Shown here: piece by piece, positions 21,595 to 28,721 of the stretch | Layout of the letters: each line of letters begins with the position of its first letter | Numbering within the stretch: position 1 is the stretch's first letter | Source of the DNA: a virus | Strand: one strand, 5' to 3' | Virus record (IMG/VR): IMGVR_UViG_3300032308_001756 | Span: 1-34,733 of that record | Length of the DNA stretch: 34,733 bases | Position numbers and translations under genes: made by a program | The notes under the pieces: generated by a model | Told to the model about the DNA's origin: nothing | Seen by the model: the letters and a program-made list of their open reading frames with translations, nothing else | Database searches by the model: none

Positions 21595-21844
21595 CATCTG
21601 GGTGGTGGATAATTTATTAATTAAAACAGAAAAAAATACTCTTTTAAAGTAAATAAAATTTAAACTATCGCTCTTTCTACAAAAATTCTTTTCTTGATTT
21701 CTATTATGATGCCTGTTACAAGAACAGGTTTTTAATTCTAATAGAAAAAAAGACTTGGATTTTGTCTTTGCCTTTGAACGTAGAGAGAGGTCTTTGTTTT
21801 TAATTTTGATTTTGTTTTAGTCTATATAATCTACTACCCAGATG
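21595..21844 (+). ncRNA. Multi-helix noncoding RNA closed by a 16-bp stem
   Basis: In a 330-nt gap without a gene, CATCTGGGTGGTGGAT (21595-21610) pairs over its full 16 nt with ATCTACTACCCAGATG (21829-21844), with two G-U pairs. Inside, TTTCTATTA/TAATAGAAA (21698-21706 with 21739-21747) encloses CCTGTT-acaag-AACAGG (21712-21728), and AAAGAC/GTCTTT (21749-21769) forms another hairpin. Just upstream AGGATA/TATCCT (about 21559-21590) adds a further stem. The nested, non-overlapping stems indicate a real RNA fold; no known family is recognised. Confidence 0.6.
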
Positions 21845-21872
21845 ACTTTTTTAATTATATAACAAATAACCT

Positions 21873-22049
21873 ATGGCACAACAAATAGTAGACGAGTCTA
21901 AAATAACAAGACTAGAAATAATAAACCATGCGGAAAACACTCTTCAAACAGGTAGACTTCTTGTTCTTTATCAAGAACTAGGGAGTTTTAAATCAATATC
22001 AATGTCTGTTCAAGATGATGGTAAAACACTTAAAATATTCTTAGAATAA
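21873..22049 (+). CDS. Small hypothetical protein (58 aa)
   Basis: MAQQIVDESKITRLEIINHA, then ENTLQTGRLLVLYQELGSFK and a beta hairpin (SISMSVQDDGKTLKIFLE). Good A-rich leader (ACAAATAACCTATG) after the structured RNA. No recognised domain. Confidence 0.5.
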   Translation: MAQQIVDESKITRLEIINHAENTLQTGRLLVLYQELGSFKSISMSVQDDGKTLKIFLE

Positions 22050-22059
22050 AAAAATAATC

Positions 22060-22362
22060 ATGTTATTAAAACAATCTATTTCAATCGAGGTATTTCCATA
22101 TGATTTAGGTATAATGTCGTGGCAAGAATCAGTAGAAGCTTGTCAAAAGCTTGAAGGTGATTGGAGACTACCCACAAGAAGTGAACTTAATCTTTTGTTT
22201 ATTAACAGAGATAATAGTTTTTCTTTTACTAATTCATATTGGAGTTCTACAGCCGGTGATGATGAAACAATTTGGGTACAGCAATTCTTTTATGGTTCAC
22301 AGATGCTTTCTGATAAAAGTAAACTCTTTAATATTAGACCTGTGAGAAATAAATTATTTTAA
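22060..22362 (+). CDS. DUF1566/Lcl-like domain protein (100 aa)
   Basis: The pattern MSWQESVEACQKL followed by WRLPTRSELNLLF, then SYWSSTAGDDETIWVQQF and a terminal FNIRPVRNK, matches the core of the DUF1566 (Lcl C-terminal) family, related to the FGE-sulfatase/C-type-lectin-like fold. In bacteria it occurs in secreted or surface proteins. Here it stands alone without a signal peptide, close to the minimal domain. Its role in the phage is unknown. Confidence 0.7.
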   Translation: MLLKQSISIEVFPYDLGIMSWQESVEACQKLEGDWRLPTRSELNLLFINRDNSFSFTNSYWSSTAGDDETIWVQQFFYGSQMLSDKSKLFNIRPVRNKLF

Positions 22363-22383
22363 ATTAATAAAAATCAAATAGTC

Positions 22384-22791
22384 ATGGAAAAATTAGTAAT
22401 TGATCGTTCTAAATGGAGAACCGGTGCAAGTGGTGATAGTAAGACCGGTTTAGGAAATACATTTCTTTTAAATAATGAAGGATTCATGTGTTGTCTTGGT
22501 TTCTTTTGTTTAAGTGCTGGTTTAAAAGAAAATCATATACGTAGTGCCGGTACGCCCCGAGACGCGGTTTTTGACCATAATATAAATTTAATGCCAATAG
22601 CAGAATCAAATAGTGATGATGATGATGGTATATATATAGATACAGATTTTGGTAGTGGTGCCGTTGATATAAATGATTCTGAGACAATAGATTCTAAAAC
22701 AAGAGAGATTCAGGTTAAAGATCATTTTGCTACTGTTGGCATTGAAGTTGAATTTATAGGAGAATACAAATACGAAAATATTTTAACATGA
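22384..22791 (+). CDS. CCLGF-motif protein (135 aa), paralogue of 25696-26100
   Basis: Begins MEKLVIDRSKWRTG and carries the motif FLLNNEGFMCCLGFFCLSAG (C36-C37). It continues with an acidic loop (NSDDDDGIYIDTDFGSG) and ends with a domain KDHFATVGIEVEFIGEY. The gene at 25696 shares all of these landmarks. The YMCCLGF element is widespread in small phage proteins without a known function; paired cysteines hint at metal binding or redox chemistry. The stop overlaps the next start (ATGA), indicating coupling with the HAD nucleotidase gene. Confidence 0.65.
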   Translation: MEKLVIDRSKWRTGASGDSKTGLGNTFLLNNEGFMCCLGFFCLSAGLKENHIRSAGTPRDAVFDHNINLMPIAESNSDDDDGIYIDTDFGSGAVDINDSETIDSKTREIQVKDHFATVGIEVEFIGEYKYENILT

Positions 22792-23249
22792 TAGTATACA
22801 TTGATCTAGACAAAACTTTTTGTGACTTTGATTCGGCGGTAGATTTTTGGAGAGACAAAGCTGTCAGCGAAATAGAACAAAAGTGGCCTTGGTCACAAAA
22901 AGGATTCTTTAACTCCTTGGCGCCCATGCCTGGTGCTATAAATTTCTATTATGAATTTAATAGTAGATGTGACTTATGGTTTTTAACTAGACCATCTGTA
23001 ATGAACATTCATTGTTACGAAGAAAAAGCAGAATGGATTTATAGACACTTTGGATATGACGGATTAAATAAATTAATATTATCACCAATGAAAAATATTT
23101 TTATAGGTGATTTATTAATAGATGACAACAACGAAGCTGGTCAGGATTCTTTTAGAGGAGATTGGTGGAGATTTGGAACAGGAGAATATTCAAATTGGGA
23201 TAAAGTTTCAAAAAAGTTTTATGAGTCTTACGGGTATAAATTAAATTAA
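22788..23249 (+). CDS. HAD-family 5'(3')-deoxyribonucleotidase-like phosphatase
   Basis: 153 residues. HAD motif I is IDLDKT (D6 nucleophile, D8 acid/base), motif II is the Thr in FLTRPS (T67), motif III is a lysine in LSPMKNIFIGD (K102), and motif IV is IGDLLIDDN (D108, D112/D113). The order and spacing match the NT5C (deoxy)nucleotidase branch, which removes phosphate from deoxyribonucleoside monophosphates such as dUMP or dTMP. Phages use such enzymes to adjust nucleotide pools. It overlaps the preceding CCLGF gene by 4 nt. Substrate is inferred from family. Confidence 0.82.
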   Translation: MIVYIDLDKTFCDFDSAVDFWRDKAVSEIEQKWPWSQKGFFNSLAPMPGAINFYYEFNSRCDLWFLTRPSVMNIHCYEEKAEWIYRHFGYDGLNKLILSPMKNIFIGDLLIDDNNEAGQDSFRGDWWRFGTGEYSNWDKVSKKFYESYGYKLN

Positions 23250-23253
23250 AAAT

Positions 23254-23463
23254 ATGACAAAGAAACAAATAAAAAATTTAAATGATAGATTATTTTCTGT
23301 GTCTGGAATAATATATCTTTTATTAATAACATACGTGTTAGATAAAAAAGATTTTAGTATTAGTTTTGGTGATATGATTATTTATTTTATTCTTTTACCC
23401 ATTTTATTTTTTATAATAACATTAGCAATTGGTTTATTCATATACTTAATTGATGATCTTTAA
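23254..23463 (+). CDS. Two-helix membrane protein (69 aa)
   Basis: A basic, charged N-terminus (MTKKQIKNLNDRL) followed by hydrophobic segments (SVSGIIYLLLITYVL and MIIYFILLPILFFIITLAIG) and a short acidic end (LIDDL). Starts 4 nt after the HAD gene and ends 18 nt before a tRNA. Function unknown. Confidence 0.55.
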   Translation: MTKKQIKNLNDRLFSVSGIIYLLLITYVLDKKDFSISFGDMIIYFILLPILFFIITLAIGLFIYLIDDL

Positions 23464-23481
23464 TATTATACAATAGTTTTT

Positions 23482-23555
23482 GGACTTGTAGCTCAGTTGG
23501 TTGGAGCGCTGGCCTCATAAGCCATAGGTCCCTGGTTCGAGCCCAGGCTGGTCCA
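23482..23555 (+). tRNA. tRNA with CAU anticodon (Met, or Ile2 if modified)
   Basis: 74 nt with a normal cloverleaf. Acceptor GGACTTG/CTGGTCC has one T-T mismatch; the D arm is AGCTC-AGTTGGTTG-GAGC. The anticodon loop is CTCATAA with anticodon CAT on stem CTGGC/GCCAT (outer pair mismatched), and the T arm is CCTGG-TTCGAGC-CCAGG; discriminator A. No CCA is encoded. Sequence alone does not separate elongator Met from lysidine-modified Ile2. Confidence 0.92.
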
Positions 23556-23579
23556 CTTTAATAATAAAAATTAAACAAA

Positions 23580-23861
23580 ATGGTATACATAGTATTTGTT
23601 ATTGTTGCGGTTACTATTCTCATTGTTTCTTATTTAACTCTAAAGAAATCTGATGAAGATGAACCACACGAGATAAATGAAGTGTACGTTGGGTACACTT
23701 TTAATGACGGTTTAAACGATGTAATAGTAACAGATATAAATTCTAGGTATAACGTTGTGACTGTGGAAAAGTTAAACAACGATAATAATTGGAATTCATA
23801 TTCGTCTAAAGCAGAAACATTTGGATTCTATTTTAAAGAAAATAAATTATATAAAAAATAA
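23580..23861 (+). CDS. N-terminally anchored small protein (93 aa)
   Basis: Residues 2-21 (VYIVFVIVAVTILIVSYLTL) are a membrane anchor. They are followed by an acidic linker (KKSDEDEPHE) and a beta-rich soluble part (VYVGYTFNDGLNDVIVTDIN, AETFGFYFKENKLYKK). The topology is probably N-out/C-in by the positive-inside rule, because lysines follow the helix. No known domain. Confidence 0.6.
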   Translation: MVYIVFVIVAVTILIVSYLTLKKSDEDEPHEINEVYVGYTFNDGLNDVIVTDINSRYNVVTVEKLNNDNNWNSYSSKAETFGFYFKENKLYKK

Positions 23862-23866
23862 AAAAA

Positions 23867-24253
23867 ATGGAAACAAGAGTAGTTTATAGAATAGAAAACC
23901 CGGAAGATAAAGATGGTATGTGGTATACTAAAGATGGTATACTAAGAAAAAAGATTCATATCTTATGTCCCAACGGTATAGCAAAAGACTTTCCAATGCC
24001 GTTTAATCCTATCCATAAAAGAGATGGGTTCACTTGGCAAAGTGCTGGCAAGAATGTTGAGAACATGAATCAATGGTTTACAGCAGACGACGCAATTAAC
24101 TTATATAACAATGGTTTTAAACTATTCGAGTTTGAAACCACTATGTTTCAAGAACTTGAAATGGAAATCTTATTCTGTCGTACCGGAGTAATTAAACAAA
24201 AAGAAATCCCATTAGAAAGTATCTGGGATATATCATCAGTGTTAGGTAAATAG
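23867..24253 (+). CDS. Hypothetical protein (128 aa)
   Basis: METRVVYRIENPEDKDGMWY opens a soluble alpha/beta protein with ILCPNGIAKDFPMPFNP, FTWQSAGKNVENMNQWF and a beta-rich end (KLFEFETTMFQELEMEILFC). Proteins with a YRIEN...DGMWY opening occur in many large phages as uncharacterised accessory proteins. It is followed by a terminator. Confidence 0.65.
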   Translation: METRVVYRIENPEDKDGMWYTKDGILRKKIHILCPNGIAKDFPMPFNPIHKRDGFTWQSAGKNVENMNQWFTADDAINLYNNGFKLFEFETTMFQELEMEILFCRTGVIKQKEIPLESIWDISSVLGK

Positions 24254-24281
24254 AAAACTTTTTTGCATATGGTTGAAAATT

Positions 24282-24317
24282 AAAGCCCTAATGTTTCTAC
24301 ATTCCGGGGCTTTTTTA
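24282..24317 (+). terminator. Rho-independent terminator
   Basis: AAAGCCC (24282-24288) pairs with GGGCTTT (24307-24313), with an inner AATGT/ACATT stem (24290-24303) and a TTTTTT run. Confidence 0.87.
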
Positions 24318-24337
24318 TTTAAAATTAAAACAAAATT

Positions 24338-24805
24338 ATGGAAAAGTATTTTTGCATTGCCAAAATGTTCAACAAAATCGTACCGTTTTTACCAAAAGAA
24401 ACAAAAGACTTTCATGAGGTAAATGATGAAATTATTGATAACTCTAAAATACTATGGTCTGATGATCCATCAGAGTTATACTTAATGTATTTGGATTGCA
24501 AAAAAGATGAAAACATAATCGGCATTAAAAGTAATGTCGTGGTTTTAAATGAAGGAACTTTCGATGAAAGCGAAATGATTGCCTTAAAATGGATGCATGA
24601 ATCAAATATAATCTTTAAAAAGATTATTAAAAAGATAACATCGGAAGTAAAATACTATTTTATCCCAGGAGATGGTTATGAGCTAATGGATAATGAAGTT
24701 GTTGTAAACGATATTAATAGTGAAGAAGTAGGTAAAAAATATTTAAATAAATTATTAACTCGACGTTTGTTAAGAGTAGAAGAAGACGCAATAATCTTAG
24801 AATAA
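24338..24805 (+). CDS. Hypothetical protein (155 aa)
   Basis: Soluble and acidic, with a N-terminal MEKYFCIAKMFNKIVPFLPK, a DPSELYLMYLDCKKDENIIG segment, and a lysine-rich helical middle (SNIIFKKIIKKITSEVKYYF). The C-terminal helix is LNKLLTRRLLRVEEDAIILE. No motif is recognised. First gene of a unit after a terminator, so a promoter is expected close upstream. Confidence 0.6.
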   Translation: MEKYFCIAKMFNKIVPFLPKETKDFHEVNDEIIDNSKILWSDDPSELYLMYLDCKKDENIIGIKSNVVVLNEGTFDESEMIALKWMHESNIIFKKIIKKITSEVKYYFIPGDGYELMDNEVVVNDINSEEVGKKYLNKLLTRRLLRVEEDAIILE

Positions 24806-24829
24806 TTTCTCATCATAAAAAACCGTAAC

Positions 24830-25162
24830 ATGAACAAAAAATCAATTGTAAGTACTTTGGTATCCAATGTAAATTCAAAAGAATTAGTTGGTGTAATCAT
24901 TTCTAAAAATGAAATGTTATTTCAATGGAAAGATTCTAATGAAGTTTTTAAGCGGCCTTTGATTAGACCTAGTAAAGAACGTCTGATTAAATTCCCAAAG
25001 GAAGTTCTTTTATCCATGCTTAATATGGCGGGTGAAGAAAATGTAGTTAGCACCGGTGTTGTGAAATATACTTCTGTAAATGAACATCAGATTTTAGAAG
25101 TAGAACAGACTAAGTATTGTTCAAACGATACTGGTGAGAACTGGGTTATTGATAGTAAATAA
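24830..25162 (+). CDS. Hypothetical protein (110 aa)
   Basis: Beta-rich N-terminal part (VGVIISKNEMLFQWKDSNEV), a basic segment (RPLIRPSKERLIKFPKE), and a C-terminal part with VVSTGVVKYTSVNEHQILEV and GENWVID. No cysteine motif and no membrane segment. Ends 6 nt before tRNA-Glu. Function unknown. Confidence 0.58.
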   Translation: MNKKSIVSTLVSNVNSKELVGVIISKNEMLFQWKDSNEVFKRPLIRPSKERLIKFPKEVLLSMLNMAGEENVVSTGVVKYTSVNEHQILEVEQTKYCSNDTGENWVIDSK

Positions 25163-25168
25163 TTCGGG

Positions 25169-25240
25169 GGCCTCGTCGTCTAATGGTCAGGACGGAAGAT
25201 TTTCATTCTTCAAACGAGAGTTCGATTCTCTTCGAGGCTA
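25169..25240 (+). tRNA. tRNA-Glu (UUC)
   Basis: 72 nt with a complete cloverleaf: acceptor GGCCTCG/CGAGGCT, anticodon stem GAAGA/TCTTC with loop TTTTCAT (anticodon TTC), and T arm GAGAG-TTCGATT-CTCTT; discriminator A. No CCA is encoded. GAA is likely a common codon in this AT-rich phage, which would explain carriage. Confidence 0.93.
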
Positions 25241-25266
25241 CTATTTTTTAATCTAAAATAAAAAAG

Positions 25267-25491
25267 ATGAAAAAGTTAATTAAAAGAAATATAAATGCTA
25301 TACTAGCATGTGTATGTTTAATTAGTATGGCTTTATGCTGGTATTATTTTTACCCTAGTTCTGATAGGGGTATGGTTATAATGGCGGTAGTTACTGTCAG
25401 CGTATTTTTTGCGTTTTCTTATTTAATAATAAAACAAGTCACTTATGATGACGACCGACTTTGGAAAGATGAATTAAATATAAAAGATTAA
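25267..25491 (+). CDS. Two-helix membrane protein (74 aa)
   Basis: Basic N-terminus (MKKLIKRN), then hydrophobic helices INAILACVCLISMALCWYYF and MVIMAVVTVSVFFAFSYLII, and a charged cytosolic tail (DDDRLWKDELNIKD). The short loop SSDRG separates the helices. One of several such peptides in this genome. Function unknown. Confidence 0.57.
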   Translation: MKKLIKRNINAILACVCLISMALCWYYFYPSSDRGMVIMAVVTVSVFFAFSYLIIKQVTYDDDRLWKDELNIKD

Positions 25492-25513
25492 TAAACCACA
25501 AAAACAAAAACAA

Positions 25514-25690
25514 ATGAAAAAGTTTCTAATGTTTATTCTAGCTGTAAGTTTTTTATCCTCATGTGCTTCGTCAAAAAACGCTTCTTGTCCCACAAATGAC
25601 AAGAATTATTTTTTTAAGAAACAGGGAATAAAAAGCAAAATCAAATATGACAGAAATTCTGTTCGTTACAACCCCATGTGGAAAAAATAA
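25514..25690 (+). CDS. Small predicted lipoprotein (58 aa)
   Basis: Signal peptide MKKFLMFILAVSFLSSC with a lipobox-like FLSSC (C17 would be lipidated), followed by ASSKNASCPTND and a basic tail (KKQGIKSKIKYDRNSVRYNP). Small phage lipoproteins may act in superinfection exclusion or lysis (spanin-like), but the chain is very short and has no coiled coil. It overlaps the GTG-initiated extension of the next frame, which is why that extension is not used. Confidence 0.6.
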   Translation: MKKFLMFILAVSFLSSCASSKNASCPTNDKNYFFKKQGIKSKIKYDRNSVRYNPMWKK

Positions 25691-25695
25691 AGATT

Positions 25696-26100
25696 ATGAA
25701 AAAAGATTACCTAATTATTGACCGTTCCCGATGGAGAACAGGAGGAAATTCTATTACATTTAATAAAACAGGCGAAGGATCTACAGCATTGTTAAATGAA
25801 GAAGGATATATGTGCTGTTTAGGCTTTAGATGTGAACAAATGGGTGTTCCTAAAAAGGATTTGTTACACAAACCAAATCCTGATTCTTTATCTTATGATT
25901 GGGATATTCCTGACTTGCTTGATACACTTGGAAATGAAACACTGTTTACTCGTGAAGCTGTAAGAATTAATGACAATATTAGTTACACATCTCAATATAG
26001 AGAAGAGAAAATCACAAAGCATTTTGCCACTATTGGTGTAACAGTGGAATTTACAGGTAAATACGTAAAGCATTTCTCAACATTAAAACACACATTATGA
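25696..26100 (+). CDS. CCLGF-motif protein (134 aa), paralogue of 22384-22791
   Basis: Start at ATG 25696; an in-frame GTG at 25678 lies within the lipoprotein gene and is rejected. LIIDRSRWRTGG, ALLNEEGYMCCLGFRCEQMG (C40-C41) and the end ITKHFATIGVTVEFTGKY align with the protein at 22384, so the two are duplicates that have diverged in the middle. The stop overlaps the next start (ATGA). Function unknown, as for the family. Confidence 0.65.
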   Translation: MKKDYLIIDRSRWRTGGNSITFNKTGEGSTALLNEEGYMCCLGFRCEQMGVPKKDLLHKPNPDSLSYDWDIPDLLDTLGNETLFTREAVRINDNISYTSQYREEKITKHFATIGVTVEFTGKYVKHFSTLKHTL

Positions 26101-26963
26101 CTGTAGATGAATTTCCAATAGAAATACGACATCTTATGATGTATAGACAGAAAGAACAACATGGTAAGAAAGATTGGAGCGTATTTCAAGGAAATAAAAC
26201 TTCTGGTTTTACATGGTCTGAAACACCCGAAAAAGATTATTTCTGGGCTGTTGTTATTAATAGAGAAGAGTTTGACTACTTCTATGATAACTATCCAAAG
26301 GTGCGTTATCCAAAAGCTATGCCTGAAGAAATCATTATGTTAGCTCTTGATAGAAGAGTAGAACAAAGATGGACAGAAAGAAATAATGATACTTTAGGAT
26401 TTATATGGATGGACACACCTGAAGGAGATCCGTTTTGGTTAAGTATAAGTTGTGGTGAATATAAGGTTTATTATGAAAAATATGGTGGTATACCTTCTCC
26501 TGCTAAACCTTCTCTTTCATACGGAGGAAAAATAGCTGATTTTCCTTGTGAGGTGGTAGAAATGATGCTTCAAAGACAGTTTGAACAAGTAGGTAAGCGT
26601 GATGTATCTGTGTTTGAACATGAAAAAACTGCTTGTTGTTCTGATGGTGGATTTTCATGGTCTGAAACACCCGAATACGGTAGTTTCTGGCATGATGTTA
26701 TTAAGCAAGAAAATTTTGACGTATTCTTTGAAAAATATCCTAAAGAGTCTCTTATTTTTTCACATATAAAAACAAAACAAAATGAACGAAACACAACAAT
26801 CAATGGAACAACAACCAGCAGTAGTACAGGTATTAAAGTACAGAGACCTGTTGCAACAATCACAGAAGGAGAAAGACGAACAGCAAGTGGAGTTTCAGGT
26901 AGAAGAAGCTCAACAGCAGTTGCAAGCAGACGTATTGGCTACCAAACGGTCACTGGCATCTAG
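26097..26963 (+). CDS. Triple-repeat protein with overprinted tail (288 aa)
   Basis: Three repeats of about 60 residues (5-66, 74-130, 148-215) follow the plan FPxEIxxLMxxRQxEQxGKxDxSVF, then GFxWSETPExxxFW, then a hydrophobic helix and FDxFFEKYP. The repeat unit is common in uncharacterised phage and bacterial proteins. From residue 229 on, the chain is an Arg/Ser/Thr-rich stretch that lies in another frame over the start of the next gene and looks unlike a natural domain. The original stop was probably near 26780 and was lost. The first 220 residues are the reliable part. Confidence 0.65.
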   Translation: MTVDEFPIEIRHLMMYRQKEQHGKKDWSVFQGNKTSGFTWSETPEKDYFWAVVINREEFDYFYDNYPKVRYPKAMPEEIIMLALDRRVEQRWTERNNDTLGFIWMDTPEGDPFWLSISCGEYKVYYEKYGGIPSPAKPSLSYGGKIADFPCEVVEMMLQRQFEQVGKRDVSVFEHEKTACCSDGGFSWSETPEYGSFWHDVIKQENFDVFFEKYPKESLIFSHIKTKQNERNTTINGTTTSSSTGIKVQRPVATITEGERRTASGVSGRRSSTAVASRRIGYQTVTGI

Positions 26964-27096
26964 TAGACAATCTTTACTAGCTGCTAAATCTGCAAGACCG
27001 TTTAATTCTCAAAATGTCATCAATGCACAACTTCAAATTGAAGGATTGGAAGATGGTCTTAACAGATTGAATGGTTTGTTAGCAGAGTTGTTCTAA
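26782..27096 (+). CDS. Gln-rich coiled-coil protein (104 aa)
   Basis: ATG with a strong A-rich leader (aaaacaaaacaaa), typical of starts in this genome. The protein is MNETQQSMEQQPAVVQVLKY, then helical, with heptad-like stretches EKDEQQVEFQVEEAQQQLQA and VINAQLQIEGLEDGLNRLNG. Its first 182 nt overlap the end of the preceding reading frame in a different frame. The amino-acid composition of this frame is normal for a coiled coil, so I take this as the original gene and the overlap as a read-through extension of its neighbour. Confidence 0.65.
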   Translation: MNETQQSMEQQPAVVQVLKYRDLLQQSQKEKDEQQVEFQVEEAQQQLQADVLATKRSLASSRQSLLAAKSARPFNSQNVINAQLQIEGLEDGLNRLNGLLAELF

Positions 27097-27106
27097 ATTA
27101 AAAAAA

Positions 27107-27300
27107 GCAACCAACTGATTAACACTAGACAGTAATTATTTGGATTAATAATCCAAGAAGCCTTGGTAGAGGGTCCGTAGCTATCAATTACCTCACAGTT
27201 CTAAGATGTGAGTGGTTTAGGTTAACGTATGATACCAGTTACTGCTATCTGTAAACAGTCAGATTATCATATCCTACTTAGAAGGTAGTTGGTTGTTTTT
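27107..27300 (+). ncRNA. Multi-helix noncoding RNA (about 190 nt)
   Basis: GCAACCAACT (27107-27116) pairs with AGTTGGTTGT (27287-27296) as the closing stem, followed by a T run. Inside are CAGTAATT/AGTTACTG (27130-27137 with 27237-27244), TTGGATT/AATCCAA (27140-27156), GGTA/TACC (27164-27192), CTCACA/TGTGAG (27192-27212) and ATCTG/CAGAT (27247-27264). Most stems nest without conflict, giving a branched fold that ends in a terminator-like closing helix. I recognise no known family. It precedes a tRNA-like gene. Confidence 0.6.
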
Positions 27301-27351
27301 AAATTTAATTGTGACTACTAATTTATTATTAATAATTTAAATTATAACATA

Positions 27352-27414
27352 ATGGATGAAGATGAAATTCCAATGGAAGTAGGTATTACTGATAGTGATA
27401 CAGGAATACTTTAA
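27352..27414 (+). CDS. Possible 20-aa peptide gene
   Basis: MDEDEIPMEVGITDSDTGIL, very acidic, with an AATTATAACATAATG leader and a stop just before the tRNA-like gene. Listed because the leader resembles those of real genes; coding is uncertain. Confidence 0.25.
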   Translation: MDEDEIPMEVGITDSDTGIL

Positions 27415-27421
27415 AACAAAT

Positions 27422-27508
27422 AGTCAGGTGGCGGAATGTTGGCCGTCTTAGAGAATGCGAACACTGCTAGAACTCAAGTGTGTACAGGTTCGAATCCTGT
27501 CCTGACTA
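27422..27508 (+). tRNA. tRNA-like gene, class II (Leu-type) framework, anticodon unclear
   Basis: 87 nt. The acceptor stem AGTCAGG/CCTGACT is perfect, the T arm ACAGG-TTCGAAT-CCTGT is perfect, and the discriminator is A. The 5' TGGCGGAAT is typical of tRNA-Leu. The region between is not standard: a GGC/GCC D stem is possible, CTTAGAG could be a loop with anticodon TAG (Leu) but its stem has mismatches, and ACACT/AGTGT (27461-27481) forms a strong helix where the variable arm should be. It is either a divergent tRNA-Leu or a tRNA-derived RNA. Confidence 0.6.
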
Positions 27509-27549
27509 CTAAACATTTTTTATTCATTAACAATCAAAAACAAAAAAAA

Positions 27550-28380
27550 ATGAAAATTTCCATCGACAAAGAGTTAGAAAAAATAACTCAAAAAAAGAAA
27601 GAAGAATCTAATCTCGATCCGGTAAAGGAAATGAAACTTTTGTTGGAAAGTAATTCTGTAGAAGACGCAAGAATCATTCGGCTTTTATCTGAGAATTCTC
27701 ATTTTAACCGAGTCGAAAAAGTGCGAGGTAATCAGATTGCATTAGAGAAAATGGAGAAAGACTTTGATGGTAAAGTTTACCATATAAATGAAATCAAAAA
27801 ACTCTGCGTTGATTACCGCCTTCGTTTTTTATCAAGTAAATATTATACCGGTTCTTACGATGTTGAAGTTGCGTCAAAAATCAAAGAGTTTTCTAAAAAT
27901 ACAAACTCTCCTATCGACGAGTATTCATTACCACGCAGGTATTTTATTATGGCCCCAGCAAGTATGTTTGAACTCAGAGAGACAAAATATATTTCTAAAG
28001 CGGAACTGAGAGCTCAAGAAGACCCGGCAATCTTTTTTAAGATTGATGAAAACCATTACCGATTGATTCATAAGTGGGGCAACGATTTCACGGTGTTCCG
28101 TTTTATCGAAGCTTTCCGTTGGAGAAATTGGTGGTCTCACCAATTATTTAATACGGCGACTATTATGCCTGTCGTATCTTTTCTGTACTTCCTTATATTC
28201 TTTAGTTCGCCAGCAGCTCAATTTGATAACCACCCATTGTTTAATGGTTTTACTATAATGGCGATAAGCTTTTTATTAGCTTTTATTTTCTGCGGTATTA
28301 GAACTCAAGATGAGGGTGTGCCAATAGCAGGGTTCTTTAATGAATCAAATTGGAACAGTGATAGTAAATTAAAAAGATAA
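27550..28380 (+). CDS. Membrane protein with cytosolic N-terminal domain (276 aa)
   Basis: The ATG at 27550 is chosen; upstream in-frame codons lie inside the tRNA-like gene. Residues 1-180 are soluble and highly charged (KELEKITQKKKEE, IRLLSENSHFNRVEKVRGNQ). They are followed by two hydrophobic helices (TIMPVVSFLYFLIFF and FTIMAISFLLAFIFCG) and a short tail. The WRNWWSHQLF segment before the first helix would lie at the membrane surface. No domain is recognised. Leader and position suggest expression with the downstream small genes. Confidence 0.6.
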   Translation: MKISIDKELEKITQKKKEESNLDPVKEMKLLLESNSVEDARIIRLLSENSHFNRVEKVRGNQIALEKMEKDFDGKVYHINEIKKLCVDYRLRFLSSKYYTGSYDVEVASKIKEFSKNTNSPIDEYSLPRRYFIMAPASMFELRETKYISKAELRAQEDPAIFFKIDENHYRLIHKWGNDFTVFRFIEAFRWRNWWSHQLFNTATIMPVVSFLYFLIFFSSPAAQFDNHPLFNGFTIMAISFLLAFIFCGIRTQDEGVPIAGFFNESNWNSDSKLKR

Positions 28381-28413
28381 TCAAATCAATTATTCAAAAT
28401 TTAAAAAAATAAA

Positions 28414-28698
28414 ATGAAAAAGTTTATTATTGTTTCTTACTTTATTCTAATGTTTTCATTGACTTACATTGGAGCAAAATCTGCTATCTTCATGCGGTTT
28501 TCTGATATTGAAATAAAAAATCGAGAGTCAGAACACACTCTAAATGATACCGAGATAGAAAAAAACCATATCGTAAAAGAAGAAGGTAAAAAAGTAGTTC
28601 AAGAAATTCATACTAAAGAAACTAGAACTAAAACTCTATACGGTTGGGATACAAAAATTGATACTGTATCTTCAGGATTTTTAAACCGTAGTGAATAA
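28414..28698 (+). CDS. Signal-anchored small protein (94 aa)
   Basis: MKKFIIVSYFILMFSLTYIG is a membrane anchor or uncleaved signal peptide. It is followed by a charged, probably periplasmic coiled-coil segment (EIKNRESEHTLNDTEIEKNH, EEGKKVVQEIHTKETRTK) and a short end. The architecture (TM plus short coiled coil) is reminiscent of inner-membrane spanin subunits, but no other lysis gene is identified nearby. Followed by a strong terminator. Confidence 0.55.
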   Translation: MKKFIIVSYFILMFSLTYIGAKSAIFMRFSDIEIKNRESEHTLNDTEIEKNHIVKEEGKKVVQEIHTKETRTKTLYGWDTKIDTVSSGFLNRSE

Positions 28699-28721
28699 TA
28701 TCATTTCGTTCGAAAACAAAT

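Noticed and set aside
25678-25695. GTG start for the CCLGF protein
   Set aside because: It lies inside the lipoprotein gene; the ATG at 25696 matches the start of the paralogue at 22384.
27436-27549. Upstream extension of the 276-aa membrane protein
   Set aside because: The extension translates the tRNA-like gene at 27422-27508; the ATG at 27550 has a proper A-rich leader.
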